A stretch of DNA of 64,000 nt from Albula goreensis (GCA_022829145.1 CM040761.1:13698245-13762244); one strand, 5' to 3'; positions 1-43,946 are shown, counted from the stretch's first letter. Program-made: numbers and translations. The notes: generated by a model not told the origin, from the letters alone.

Positions 1-2990
1 TTTTTGTTGACTGATTCTCAGTTTCTTTTTTACTAATGAAGTGAATCTCTTTAACAGTAGTAAAGGGCAATCAGTACTAAATACATTACTTGACTCTGTA
101 TTCAACCAGTTTTTTATACTGTTAGTTTTGGGCAAACAAAACCAGGGAGCGATTAATTAATATTAATGGTTGTCAAACATGTATGCATGCCAATTGCATA
201 AATTGTATTACCATTTTCAATTACCACCATCTAATTAAAGTCCTAATTAAAATACAGAGGAAAATTCGGAATGCTCTTCATTTTCAACATATTTAAATGA
301 GTCACATTTTGTCTGTGAAAGGAACATGCATTTAAAAATAGCATGCTGTATTTGCCAACAAGAACGCAGTTGTTCATTGCTCTAATGGAGGTTTTTCCTA
401 TCCCCAAGTTCTATTTGTTACCAATTAACCTTTCATAAAGCTTCTGTCCCTATGGTTGATAGCATTGGTATCCACATCACTCAACCTATGAAAATAGGAA
501 TTCAGATCTACAGCAATTTCATTTCATATTCTTCCAATTATGTGTGAAAAGGAGTCTAATTAAATTCAGACTGATTATGAATGGCCTAAGCCAGAACTAA
601 CCAGGATTTAGCAAATCTACCTGTTTTTTATGTATCACCTATTTTCCAGATAATCTAGGGACAACAAGGAAATATCACCTAATACAGCACACGTCCACTT
701 TATTCCCCAAAGTCATAGATCTCTGTGATTGCATTCGCTGCACATCCCTAGACTTCCTGAGGTAAGTCTCTAAGTGAATGAATATTTAATTACTAAACAT
801 GTAGGTTCAATAACGTACAATGTGATGAAAAGGGAAAAGGACAGATGGCTCTCAGGGGTCGCATCAAATAGGGGTGCCAACACGTTGCAGCTCGAGGGGC
901 AGTTTTCAGATCTACACAGAGGGTAGCAGGCCAATAGCATCTAGCTCAGTCAACATCTCCCTAAATCTGTTTGGCACATTGCCTTTTCCACATCCATGAC
1001 CATTTGCCTTTATTTATACATACATCAGCAGAACGTTCTAGGGCCCTCGTACAGGCAGCCAGCTACGGCTCAGATACGCATGCATTCAAGCTGCAGGTAG
1101 TTGCAACAGCACTGTTCAATCATTAAAAGAAAGCCTGCATTTCAATTATCGCATGGGTTAATGTCCCAAAATATACTAACAAATGTGTGAAAGTAATATC
1201 TGTGAAATGCTGTAACATTAAACTGCAGAAATGAAAGCCATGAGGTTCCAGAAACCTCTGCAGCCATTATTACTGACTCTATGCTTACATTAACCTGAAG
1301 CACAGAGTGCGTGGGTTTGTGGAAAATGGTACAAAATTGTATTTATACATACAGTAATGAAACTGCAGATATATAATTGTTCCAGTCTCTGCTGATAGCA
1401 TTCATTTTTTTATTTCTCACCTAGCCAATGATTAGCTGCCACCACCTCCCACACATCACTGTTATGATGTAGACATAATGGTTTCTTAATTCATTTCTCA
1501 GTCTAGTTACAGTATTTTTCTAGGGGGTGGGGTTATTTACTTGAGTGTATACTTTTATTCAAGTACGTTGTGAAGACATTTTGAAGCTAAATGCATGCAT
1601 GGTGCCTGAACACCAAACAAAGTGAATACAAACAAAACATATAATTACAATTAAGCAATTAAAAAAGTAAATTAAGTCAATGTTGTGGATGCTACAGACA
1701 ACAATAAATAAAAATTTCAGTTCCGTACCATTGATACATTGAATGGAAATATTAGTCTGAATGTATTTTACACTGAACTCTATTAATATATACATATTAA
1801 AATAACATACCCATTCTGATAAAGGTACACCAGGAAATTTGTGACAGCTTCCAAAAGACTACAATTATTTTTTGTAAAATAAGAGTAAAGGTGAAAAGTA
1901 AGGGATGCAGATCATTTCCCAACAATTTGTGTGTGATTTGTGGAGAAGCTGGGGCCAGCTACTTGATACAGTGAAAGTATTCAGTCTGGTTTGTTAAGAG
2001 ATGCAGGGAAATATTCGCTGGACATTGCAGCTGTATGGCTACAAAATGCACTAAGATTTTATGGCTGACATGAGACAATGTTACAGTGATTTGCATAAAG
2101 GGCTAACACAACAGTAATTTATAGTTCTCTAATAAAAGCAACCAATGCTCATTCCCCTCTGTGCAGAGATAAGTGCTTTTATCTCGCTGCAGTTGGGGAG
2201 GTATGCACTTACCATAAACCACATCTGAACCAACTGTGTGGTCAAAGGTGAAAGAGCAGAGGGATGTAGCAAATTGCAATTGAAATCACATGGCTAGCAA
2301 AAAACCTGGCAAAACAAATACAATCCCATCTGCCATCTCCTACATTGTGATAGGTTATTTGGGAAATGTTTCATTAAGCTTACGGCACATAACATACACA
2401 CTCTAACTACATGCAATACAGCATCATAATCAGCAAGAGGGAAATTCAAGACACATTTAAGCAATAATGCTTTGTGCTCTTCCTGCATTTATACAACTAC
2501 TGCACCTATTACACAAACAATTATATGAACCAGCTATGTGACTTAGCATTGACCACTTCCCTATTTTGAATAAATGAAAGGACTGGATGTACTTTCCAAT
2601 TGCTAGTTGAACCTGTGAGCAGATATGCAGAGTATGTTGGGGCTCTTTACTGGAACATGGGAGGGGTGATATGCCCACAGAAACCACACCACATGGAAGT
2701 GCTTTTATATTTCTGGAGTTTGATACCCAAGCTCACATGCAGCCATTATTTCTTCTTCGGTGGTAAGACTAACAAATGTATGAATATTGATGAGAAATGT
2801 CAAAATGATTTTTGTGCTGTTTTGAGGTCCTTATTTGCAAATGGGATAGATGGTTTGCCGACATGGAGTTTCTCAGAAAGGGTTTTTTTTCTCTAAAAGA
2901 TGGCGCTTGACACCTATCACCCAGTACCTCACCATGATTCACTCCACATCAAGGGGCCCATCTGTCAGATTTAAGATGTAAATGTTCATT

Positions 2991-3027
2991 GTGTGTGCGT
3001 GCGTGCGTGCGTGTGCGTGCGTGTATG
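2991..3027. repeat. (TGCG)/(TG) microsatellite
   Basis: A mixed TG and TGCG run within gabrb3 intron 7. Confidence 0.9.
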
Positions 3028-3640
3028 ATTTCATATATCAGTTGTATCTGGAAACACAGATAATCTGAACAACACATAAACCCTGAATTATCATTCTCAT
3101 AATGCCTTGTGAATGTTAAGGGATGAGCATTAAACATAAATGCATGAGTTAATATGCATCAGTAAAAATCACAAAATACTGTCACAACTGGAGGGAGCTG
3201 GAGTAATGGTTTCAATCAAAATGGATTTTTCAAATCATTTTATCTACAGAAAGACATAAAACTCCTATCAAGGGAAGAAACTATAGTGGGAGAATAATTG
3301 CACAAGTGTTTCATTACAGTCTAAAATCAAACTATAGCTTAGCAGTGATTGAGTTTTTAAGGGAAATGTAATTGTTCACTGGCTACATTGATCTTTTGGT
3401 TTTAGCTCTATCTGGCAGCTTCCTTCAAGTCTCCTGTAGGTGCTAATGGAATGCTCTTAAAGGCGCCTTAATGCAGGTGTATCACACAATACCTTTATTG
3501 CAAACTATAGACCTTTCAATCCCAGGTTTTGCTTACTGCATCCCTAAAGTTATCCTACTTCAAATCTTTACATTGATAGTGAGGAAACCATCTAATTAGA
3601 TCTCTGATTTGATTGTTCTACCTGTCCATATACTGCACAC

Positions 3641-3704
3641 AGATACCTGCATGTGCATGCCTGCACACACACACACATACACATGTGCATGCATGCATGT
3701 GTAT

Positions 3705-3771
<67 letters not shown>

Positions 3772-3985
3772 ATGTGCATGCATGCATGTGTATAATATGC
3801 ACACACACATACACACACACATACACATGTGCATGCATGCATGTGTATAATATGCACACACACATACACACACACACATACACATGTGCATGCCTGCACA
3901 CACACACACACACACCCACCCACACATACACATGTGCATGCATGCATGTGTATAACACACACACACACACACACACACACATGCT
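3641..3985. repeat. Hierarchical CA / TGCATGCATGCATG tandem array
   Basis: CA tracts of varying length alternate with a block acatacacatgtgcatgcat followed by gcatgtgtataa. The block occurs at about 3675, 3764, 3820 and 3924, with a shortened variant at 3876. Each block carries the self-complementary string TGCATGCATGCA, so the array combines Z-prone CA runs with palindromes. Confidence 0.9.
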
Positions 3986-4409
3986 CACAGGTTGTTGGAA
4001 GCAGATCTATGTCTAGGCAGGCGCAGTGGGTGGCTGGGGGTTAAAGATGCAGAGAGGGGTGTTTGCTGCATTGAAGTGGTGATATTCACTGGAGCTGGAG
4101 GGTCCCGTCAGGCTTCAGGGTCAGACTGATTCACAGGTTTGGCCCCCAGGACACACACTCTGTCTCATTATGCAACCCTGCCAAACAGGCTCAAGAGTCG
4201 CAGAGCTGTGAAGGCATCTGGGCTGAGCTCTGCCGGATACTGCAAGTCATCCATGCCTCTTACCAGGTGGTCGGAAGCTCTCTCCCAGAAGCACACCACT
4301 TTCCCCCACATTCGAGGGGTTATAACACCACCAGCATGTGTCCAAGGGATGGCAGTGATTCAGCTCTGACTGACTGCACTTCAGATTTCTGCATTAGAAT
4401 CTAGAGCAA

Positions 4410-4474
4410 GGAATCAACAGAACCATATATATGGTTTAAATAAACAAATTAAATATGTGGTTCTGTTGATTTCC
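4410..4474. repeat. Inverted repeat, about 20-bp stem
   Basis: The left arm ggaatcaacagaaccatat (4410-4428) pairs with the right arm atgtggttctgttgatttcc (4455-4474), with one mismatch and one bulge. The loop is about 26 bases and AT-rich. It lies in gabrb3 intron 7 and could form a hairpin in RNA of either strand. Confidence 0.75.
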
Positions 4475-4767
4475 TTCTATTTCCGCTTGCTGGATTCTGC
4501 AGTGTTTGGCTCAGTGTTTTTTTTTTTTTTTGATCAGAGAGCAAATCCATAAAAGGTAACCACATTCATGTGTGTATGGTAAATGGCATCTTTCATTAGC
4601 CTGTGTCATATCAAACCCGTGACACATCCAGCCCGATGACAAATGTGAAAAGAAACATGACATGACACACAATGGCTGATGCTATGCCTGGATGCTATTA
4701 AAAACGGTGTAACATTTACAGTATTGTAGGCGCCCACAATACTTCACAGTTGTTACATTGCACATAC

Positions 4768-35469
<30,702 letters not shown>

Positions 35470-38400
35470 TCCTTATGGTCTGTAGCTTTACTCTAATGAC
35501 TAAAACAACAAAACGTTAAGGCGTTCAGCGCATTTGCTGAAGCAAACCTAATGACTACCTAGAGATTAACGTATTCCATTAGCAGCGAATTGATGAAGAA
35601 GTCGTTGTTTGCTTCCTGAAATCGCCTTGATCAGAAAAAGGATTTCCAGCAATCCAGTCTTCTTCGTTCTCTGCTAAGGGTGTTTTTTGTGGAAGGAGAT
35701 TGGGCAAATGTGATGCATTTTGCCCAAGACATCGCCGGTGATGGCAACAGGAGCTCTCGCGGTTGGGTCTCAGCCAGACCTTCACTCCATCTCCCTTCGA
35801 TTTTGACTTCCGCTACTCCGCTATCCAGTAAATATTCCCCTTCTTTTTCAGATCCCGTTGTTCAGACAAACACACACGTCGTTCCCAACCGTAATATGCA
35901 AACGAAATTAAGAGCATGTGTGATGTGGTCCGCACCTCCGATTTATAATTCCATATTGCCACCGGGTTTCCAGTAGCATTCCAATTGCAGCTGTTATGTT
36001 TCTTTCCCCCCGGTGGTGTTATGGTAGATAATTCTGACCACGTTGTCCAGAGTTTGTGGAAATTGACATGCCAAGCATGAAAGACTCACTATAAGCAAAA
36101 TACCCACGTGATACGGCTGTCTGCAAGCTTGTAGAAGTGGGTGCTGTTGTGTTGATTGGCAGAGCGAGGGACTTTTCAAACCTCCTGGGGCCAGCAACAA
36201 TTTAGTCGAGGCGAGGACGTCTATCCCGGCCCAGAATCAACGCACAAATGGGCATGTGTCGCAGAAGTGGGGCAATTACTACAACTGGTTGTAGTCCAAA
36301 ATTGATGTGATGACTTCATCTGAGGTGAGGTTTTACATGTTTGAACGAATACAAACATACACTTTAGGGGAAACGGAATCAGTTAGTTGATATAGTGGGC
36401 AGCTGTAATTGGATATGCACTCCGATTCGGCAGTGATTTTCAAGCACCGCACAGATAGAGAATGTGATCCGAGATGCATTTAATCGTAAATGCCTTCAGA
36501 CAGCGCACTTAGAGTGCCCCAACCTAGGAGGCGCCAACTTGCATGTAATGCGAAAAGCACTCACGCTGAATTGAAAATAAACGCATAAAATAAAGTTAAA
36601 CTGAAGCCAGACAAACCTCTTCATCAATCTGTTTCTGAAGCATTGACTGTCAAAATAATTAATAATACACGTCGTTTATGACACGAAGTTACTGAAATGC
36701 ATTTTCATAAATTCCTAAACAGAGAACTGCTATCACTCTGGGTGTGGTCATTTTAACAGGGACAGATTACAGACGCATGTTTTCGCTGGATTCTTTGTAT
36801 CGACTGAATTGATAGATTGATTGATCCCGATATTAAGAGCATTAACAATAATCTACAAAAACGTTTCTATCTTTGTGTGAAATCTTTTTTTTTTTTTTTT
36901 TTGCTTAAAGGCCAAACTAACACAAAATTTATCATAAGATTTCAATTTATCTTTTCATTTATCTGATAGGTATTTATCTCACTCCAGATATGACATAATA
37001 CTGTTAAGATGCATAAGATGAAGATTGTGGCAATAATTACGGTCAAACTGTGGTGCAAACTTTAGCGTACTATCCTTAACTGTTAATATCTCGATAAAGC
37101 TGGCATTCCTTGTAAGCGGTCTAGCACATTACATCATAACTCACTCAGTCAGTCACTCACTCAGTCACTTACCCATTTGCTCACCTAGACTCTCATTCAT
37201 TCATTTATGCGATCAATCATCATTCACCGATGCTCTGTTACTCTCATTCCCTTCATCACGTATTCAGGGGCTTATTTACTGAGATGTACGTGTTTAACCA
37301 GTAGATGGAGAAACAGCAATTAATGAGATCCCCAAATTGATGTGCACCCCTGAAAACTGTATGCTGTTTTTACAGCATCAAGAGATAGAAATATGGGAGG
37401 GGGGGAGGGGGGGGGGTACTGTCTGTAAATGGGGAAAAGAGTGCTTCTTTCAAAATATTTCTCAAAGCTGAAGGCAAAATGCTTTGTAAGCAGATTGATA
37501 CTGCGCCAGTTTCTCTTGTTGGATCGGTTACACAGTAGGTTAAAGACAGTGTGGGGAATCCCAGACTTTGGGGAGGGTAGCTTGTATTTGTGAGACTGCC
37601 AGGTAAGGAGAAAGGAGAGCCCATCTGTTTGCTGCTTGCTAAAGGCTCGTTGCTGGTCACTATGGCTGTGGTGCGCAGACAGGGTGATGAATGAGTGAAC
37701 ACCAGCTTAGTGCTGCAGCCTGTCTTCCTCCCATGGGGCAACATAGCAGATACTCAAAATTGTTGAGACTGTGTCTCTCTTTCACCAGAAAATGACTCAG
37801 AAATTTTGTGAAAACAGATATGCAGACCTGAGACCAGAGATACACACATGCACACACCCACGCACATGCATGCAAACACACAGACCAACTAAAATTGTGA
37901 CTAGTACTGACTATACCATATAACATAATGATTAATATTAAGATAGAAGGCTGCCTTAATTATTGCCTCAGTGGTGAAACTGACCTCAGTTAATAAATAC
38001 ATGCAACTACTTCATCAATTACAACTAAACCTTTTATGTCTGAAGATTTTCTAAATAATTAATAATTCTAATTTAAAGGAGCAGATGGCTGGGAGAAGGT
38101 GTTGCACGGTTGAGTGAGAATGACTGACTGAGCTCGTATAAACCAAATTATGCATGTTATATAGCAGTACAGCTGACATGTTTTCATTTCATTTAGAAAT
38201 AAGACTCTATAGGAGTTAGTGTGGTTGGGGTGAGAGTGTAGTATTTGTTGGTTGGAGGAAGGGGGAGTAGTTTCAGACTGTGGCACTGAATGAAGCCTGC
38301 TAAATCTCCTGTGCTCCATTAGCTTCCAGCACGGCGCTGAAGCAGGATGCTGCTGCTCTAATGTGTTTACAGTCTGGCTTTGGGAGCCTGTGGGTTCCCG

Positions 38401-39652
38401 CACAACAACACACAGCAATTCCAGAGATCTGAGATGTCCACTGGATCTCAGACATCACATAGACAGATGAGCTAATCTGTGAGGTCATATGATTGTAGGG
38501 CAAGCATTCAAGCATCAGTGGTCTTCTCCAAAGTTCTGCTGGTGAGGGGGCGTGTCAACCTCTGGACATTCAATCATGGACAAAGATCAAAATGGAATCG
38601 ATTTATGTGTAGCACAAGCATTATCATTGGTGGGCTCATATCTCCAGGATTACTTCAGCACTCACTCATCAAGCCTGGTTCCTGCTTTGTACTTCTATTG
38701 CAGGCATCACTATGAACACACAACAAATTGCAATGCAGTAGTATAAATTCTTATGATTAATTGCTTTGAATGGAGGACAGAATCTGAGAGAATGTTCCTA
38801 TTTTAATCCTTGTTAGTTTTCCTTTGAGTTATCACAATCTTATTTGTGGACTAGAACATTCTAAAAAAATCAAATCAGAAAAAAAGGAAAGCACATAATT
38901 AAAATCTTTTCATAGGGTAATGTATTCAAAGCTGTCTTACCAGCTACATGAAGAGAAAACATTTAAATGTGGGTGAGTTTCTCTTCTCCTGGATACATAT
39001 TATTATTACGGTAGCTTGGGGCGAGAGCTGTTCACGAGGAAGCGATGGGAATTCTCTCAGAATAGCTGAATGTACACACATACATAGATACATGCCCACC
39101 CACGTCCGCCCACACTCAGCTGAACATGGAGCACCCTTCAGAGAAGCACTTTCATGAATATTCTTTATAAAACCATAGGCCACAGTGAAGTTCATGAGTA
39201 GGCTTTGGCTAGGCTGCCTTACATGATGCTGTGCGTCTCCAATTCCTTCCACTGGAGCTGATCCAAGTGTTTTCACAAGCTTCTCTGAATGTCTTTGCAT
39301 ATGTGTGTGATTCTGTTCCAGTAATGGCTTTTGTATTGAAATGCTGTTCTCTCTGGGTCTTGTCTTGTAAGGATGCTGTGCTGAACATATAAAACAATGT
39401 TGTGTGTTTCTATTTCACTGTTTCCATACAGGGTATTCATACAAATGGTGTCTGTGCAGCTATAGCTTAAGTGGACAGAACTGGGGAAGGACTTGTTGAC
39501 AAACACAAGCAGTAAAGCTGTATTATCTACTGAATTAATTTTGAGACAATTGATACATTGTATTCCCACACTAAACCTCATCGTATCAATTTAAAACAAA
39601 ATCTTATATTCTCTTACATGAGAAATTCAAAGAATCTTGCTTAATATCTTAC

Positions 39653-39700
39653 CTTGTGTCATAGATTGCATACAACTTCTTGTTCACGTCAACTGCATTC
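39653..39700 (-). other. Unassigned 48-bp exon candidate, splice-flanked, phase 2/2
   Basis: On the minus strand a segment between cgttttacag| and ACAAG|gtaagata has good acceptor and donor sequences. Only one of its three frames is open. Read with one leading base and two trailing bases it gives NAVDVNKKLYAIYDT. The 2/2 phase matches the junction between gabrb3 exons 1 and 2, so it could be spliced in frame into gabrb3 transcripts that start upstream of exon 1a. I do not recognise the peptide. It could also be a non-coding exon or chance. Confidence 0.35.
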
Positions 39701-41113
39701 CTGTAAAACGAAAACGAAATAGCATGTTATTCCCTCTTTACTTTCAGTTGTGCACATTCTGTCAACCATGGTAAATAATAGGTGGATGCATAATTGAGGG
39801 CCTTCTGGTTTTGTAACTCTGAAGTTCTTGGATTTTTCAGAACCTCTCTAAGTAACTGGCCAGGTGTTCCAAGCTAATTGTCTTAGATCAGTCTGAGATG
39901 GCAGAAGTAAACTTGCTTTCATATTTCTGGTAACGCTGAGCTCTTGTTCTTGCTCTCTCATGTTCAAATGAGAATGTTTTTCAATTTCTGTGTTTACACA
40001 TGTAATGTGGAGTAGTTTACCAACATCAGAAGGAAGACTTATCAATTAAATAAATAATACAATGATAATGGTTGAGGTGCACAATTGCTTGCCTTACAGC
40101 CAACTGACTTTCTCTATCTGTAGAGAAAAAGAAGTGATAAAACTGGCCAGACACTGAATATCAGTAATATATGTTGGACAATACAGTATATGTTGGACAA
40201 AACAGCCATGAACACAAGCTGAAACTTAGTGTTAACAATACTTCAAAAGCTTGAGAAAGAAGTTGGTAAAACAACCTCATACTCCCCAATACCTCAGGGC
40301 CCTCCGCTCACCATTCTCCAATAATTCCTGTTCCCCTTAATCAACTGAATACCATTGTTAAAACATTCACATATCCCCCGATGCCATTATTTATTTTTAG
40401 AACTTAATCCAGTATTAACCTTTGTCCACCCAGGTGTTCTAAAGTCCAATGTATTTTTCACAGCAACTTCACAACTTAATCAGCACAAGAAATAAAATAA
40501 AACCAGGAAGAAGGGGATGGGATGTTAAAACGTAAAATTCATTCTTTTTTTCCCATATATTTGACTCAATCTACCTTTGTTTTTGCGTTGAAGTAGAATA
40601 AATGTACTAAGGAAACCTCATTTTTGGTTTTGAATTGCAATGTTTTTGAATATTTCTACAGAGCTCAAATAGTACGGTAGTACGAGAGCAAGGTTGAGAA
40701 AAGACCTTTTTTTATTAGTGTTCTGAAGCTATACTGTGCAAATTAGTGCTCTTAATACTCTTCTTCGGCGCTGTAATTCAAGTCAATTCAAATCTTACAA
40801 ATAGTGGCATTCATCGGGTTTTGTAACAAGGAGCTGTTCACTTTTTGCGTGGTGCTGAAACGGTTCTGCTCGCGTTTTTACCCTGAATTTAATCATTCAG
40901 TATACATCGCGTAGTTGCAACATCGCCTAAGTGCAATACTTCTTGATCATGTGAGGTAATATGTTCGGATATTTAGAAAATCTAATCTTAGAATTCAACA
41001 ACTAATCAGCAATAAAAACACAAAAGCAACAAGATTTTTTTTTTTGTGGGTTTTAATGTTGTTTACAATGGTTATGAGGATGATGAAGACTACGTTTTCA
41101 GTGTAGTTGCTTT

Positions 41114-41115
<2 letters not shown>

Positions 41116-41201
<86 letters not shown>
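41116..41201. repeat. (GT)n microsatellite, 43 units
   Basis: An uninterrupted run of 86 bases between the divergent gabrb3 and gabra5 start codons, about 5.6 kb upstream of gabrb3 exon 1a. Confidence 0.97.
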
Positions 41202-41860
41202 GAGGAGGTAATCAGCTGCAACTGATTGGTGGCCATTTTGTGATATCAAACTCACTGTAGAGGGGGTAATCACTTTACCCAGTTAAACTGAGAATTGATT
41301 AGATGGTCCGACTGATAGAGCCAGACACCATTGGACTCTTCAGATGCCTTTGGATCCTATGACCGCCATGGCAGAGTTCCTTGGTTCGACATTAAACACA
41401 ACAGATATTTCCTACTAGAGATTCCTGGAGCCCAATACCTCCAGCATTGAATGAGGGCTTTAGTTTAACAACTTGTTTAGAAGTACGTCTGCCCCCTATT
41501 GCTCCTGTAAGTGAAGTACAGACAGCCACCTGGTTTTTATTTCAACCATTTAAATTGTAAGACAGCCCAGCACCACTAACCTTCAGCCGCCAGACGGAAA
41601 AAAAGTGACGATTATAGCGTGCAGCTGCTGAGCATAACATGGGACGCAGTACACAGTTAATGGATGAACTGCTATATGTTGTCTGTAAGGAACAGTGACA
41701 TATAACTCATACTTTGTCGAGCTATATGTTATTTTGGCACGTGCTCTGCATTTCTGTATTATGTGTGTAGATCAACAAAATGTAAGTTTGTGTTGCCATG
41801 AGGTGTTCTAATGTGGAAAATATGGGGTTATAGTACCCTCTGATGGCAGTCTTTGAAAGT

Positions 41861-41917
41861 TCTCTTTCTCTCTGTCTGTCTCTCCCTCTCTCTGCGTCTC
41901 TCTCTCTCTCTTTCTCC
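41861..41917. repeat. (CT)n-rich polypyrimidine tract
   Basis: A CT-rich, mostly pyrimidine run with a few interruptions, about 0.7 kb upstream of the CpG-rich block. Confidence 0.9.
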
Positions 41918-42579
41918 CTATAACAACCTTGAAAACGACATCAAAAGACTAAGCTATGAAGTGCATATGCTTCCTCTGGACTCTTATTTATCGCCGGACA
42001 AGTTCGACAAAATAACTTAAGTATTGCATTTTGGGTTTATGTGTAATATTCTCTTTAAATTAATACGTGTTCTTTACTTCAATCGGTCAGTTCTTTTTCG
42101 TTTTTATTTTGCATCCAGTTTTAGCCCACGTTCTTGCAATTAAAAGTAAAAGTAGAATTTAGACACTCAGCTGAACATTCATTCCCTTCATTGGTGTGTG
42201 TTCAACATTATTTTTATTGTATTTATTTGTTTAGGGGGAGGGATTGACTACACAGGGAATAAACCGTTGGTGACCACTTCGAAGACAAAAGTAATTAAGC
42301 AATTTGATTAAAAAGGAGATGATGGACCTTAAGATATAAAACTACTTTACGTCGTGCATCACACCGAGAATATGAAATAAGCACATTCTCGTTCATGAGA
42401 GGCATATTGTCGTAGGCAAAGTTCAAATGAAAGAAAGCAAAGTAAGGAACCCACGGACTGACTGAAGATCCACTTGTTCTGCTGTTGCTGCTGGAACACA
42501 GGGATAGCTAGTTCTTCCACAGAAACGGTCGGATCGTATCATTTTTTTTAACCTCCTCTGGTCCTTTTTGTTCTCCCCA

Positions 42580-43164
42580 GAGAGGTAATTATGGCGCGCG
42601 AGAGGAGGTGTCGTCCTTCGCTTTGATTCCCAATATTAATAATAACAATCACAGTGACAGCCCGGGGGTGGGCATACCGAAAGAAACTTACAACGGCGCT
42701 GAGAACCTTAAAGGAACTGGTAAGCGAACACTCATCCAATAACGCACGGGTGCCTGCGCTGACGAGCGGGGCAGTGGTGTGTGCGGCGGACCGGGGGTGA
42801 GAAAGAAAGTCGGTCTGCTAATAAAGACTGGCTATCCCTTGGAGACAGTTGCGAGACGGAAAATTAGGTAGGGGAATTAGGATAACTTGGATGGTTATTT
42901 TTTCAGCTTTACGGACGGAGTTAATATTTGATGCGCTGAAAAAAAATTGAGAATATATAATAAAGCGTGGGGGGTTAAGGGGGGTCTACTGACTGCCAGT
43001 GTCCTGTCCTTCAGTGGTAAAGGAGGCCAAAATAATGCAAGGTCCATATATCCGATGGATAATCCAAGCGGAATATCACTGAAGCATTAGCAGACAGCTA
43101 CTTGCGGGGTTTGCACTCAAATGGAATTCAACGCCATACATTAACGCTCTGCGACACGATTCAG
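42580..43164 (+). promoter_or_regulatory. CpG-rich block, candidate gabra5 promoter and 5' non-coding exon(s)
   Basis: This stretch is notably rich in CG dinucleotides (around 42593-42605 and 42744-42800) in an otherwise AT-rich region, and lies 1.0-1.6 kb upstream of the first gabra5 coding exon, which requires an upstream non-coding exon. Two plausible plus-strand donors are visible: GGAACTG|gtaagc ending at 42719 and GATTCAG|gtattt ending at 43164. A TATA-like string, TATATAATAAA, sits at 42954-42964 and would suit the second. Which donor is used, if either, cannot be decided from sequence. Confidence 0.4.
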
Positions 43165-43945
43165 GTATTTTCTTTTGTTTGAACCATATCAATAGCGTAA
43201 ACTGACTCATTGTATGCGTCTTTGTAACGCTGTGTTTTGGGGGATAAGGATTGTTGTGTATATGTTATAGCGATGCTTCTGAATTTATACGCCAAGGGCT
43301 TTTATAACGCTATAGTTGCTGCAATATGAGTGGTGTTCGGGCTCCCGGCAACAATAGAAAAATAATGAATTCATAAAAGAATGCACCGAGAACAGCGAAC
43401 ATTTGCCTTGATTGTCACAGAATGTGAAATGTAGATTAGCTGCTGAGCAGATTTTAGGTTTTGTTTCAATAAGGTTTAATCGCCGCTAAGCATAATTTTG
43501 GTTTGATTGTGAAGACGGAGGAAAACTAGGAATGTGGGTGATTTTGATTTGAAGTGCTGCAGACCTTTAAAACAGACAGTGTTAAAGAGTGCATGCTACT
43601 GTTTAGATGTGTTAAACAGACTAATGATGGTGGTCGCCTCATGTAAGATATATTATTATATCATACCCGCACATAATGGATTAATGATCCGGAAAACGGT
43701 ATAATGTATATTGTATATCATATCCATACAGTGCAATATTGGACTTATCATTACGGACTATATTATGAAATATGTATCGCTCAGAAGAAGAGGGCATAAA
43801 ATAGGCACGGATATAAATGAACACTATTGTTTTGCTCGATGAACCTCGAGAGCAAATTAGTGCAATTATCCTCTGCTTTGCTTTGTGCTAATTCTACTGT
43901 ATAAAAACTATCTCTGCTACGACCAATGCTTCTAGAACTGCTGTG

Positions 43946-43946
<1 letters not shown>

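Larger units (their letters stand above)
1..4767 (-). other. gabrb3 intron 7, partial
   Basis: AT-rich intronic sequence without a recognisable exon. It contains a TGCG-type microsatellite (2991-3027), the hierarchical CA/TGCATGCA array (3641-3985), an inverted repeat (4410-4474) and a 13-base T run near 4519. The stretch 1-2990 shows no clear repeat or gene; short open frames there look random. The exon for the rest of M2 and M3 was looked for on the minus strand and not seen. Confidence 0.8.

Noticed and set aside
3592-4044. Several overlapping open frames of 60-135 codons on both strands, rich in Cys/Val/Met or Thr/His
   Set aside because: They are translations of the CA/TG repeat array and contain no protein-like sequence.
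1-4767. gabrb3 exon 8 (rest of M2, M3)
   Set aside because: The highly conserved [20 protein letters not shown] coding sequence would be unmistakable and is not present on the minus strand here.
35920-36000. Possible alternative gabrb3 first exon: a minus-strand ATG followed by MLLETRWQYGIINR and a gt dinucleotide in phase 2
   Set aside because: The donor (gtgcgg) is weak, the peptide is not a signal sequence, and it does not resemble the known alternative mammalian first exon.
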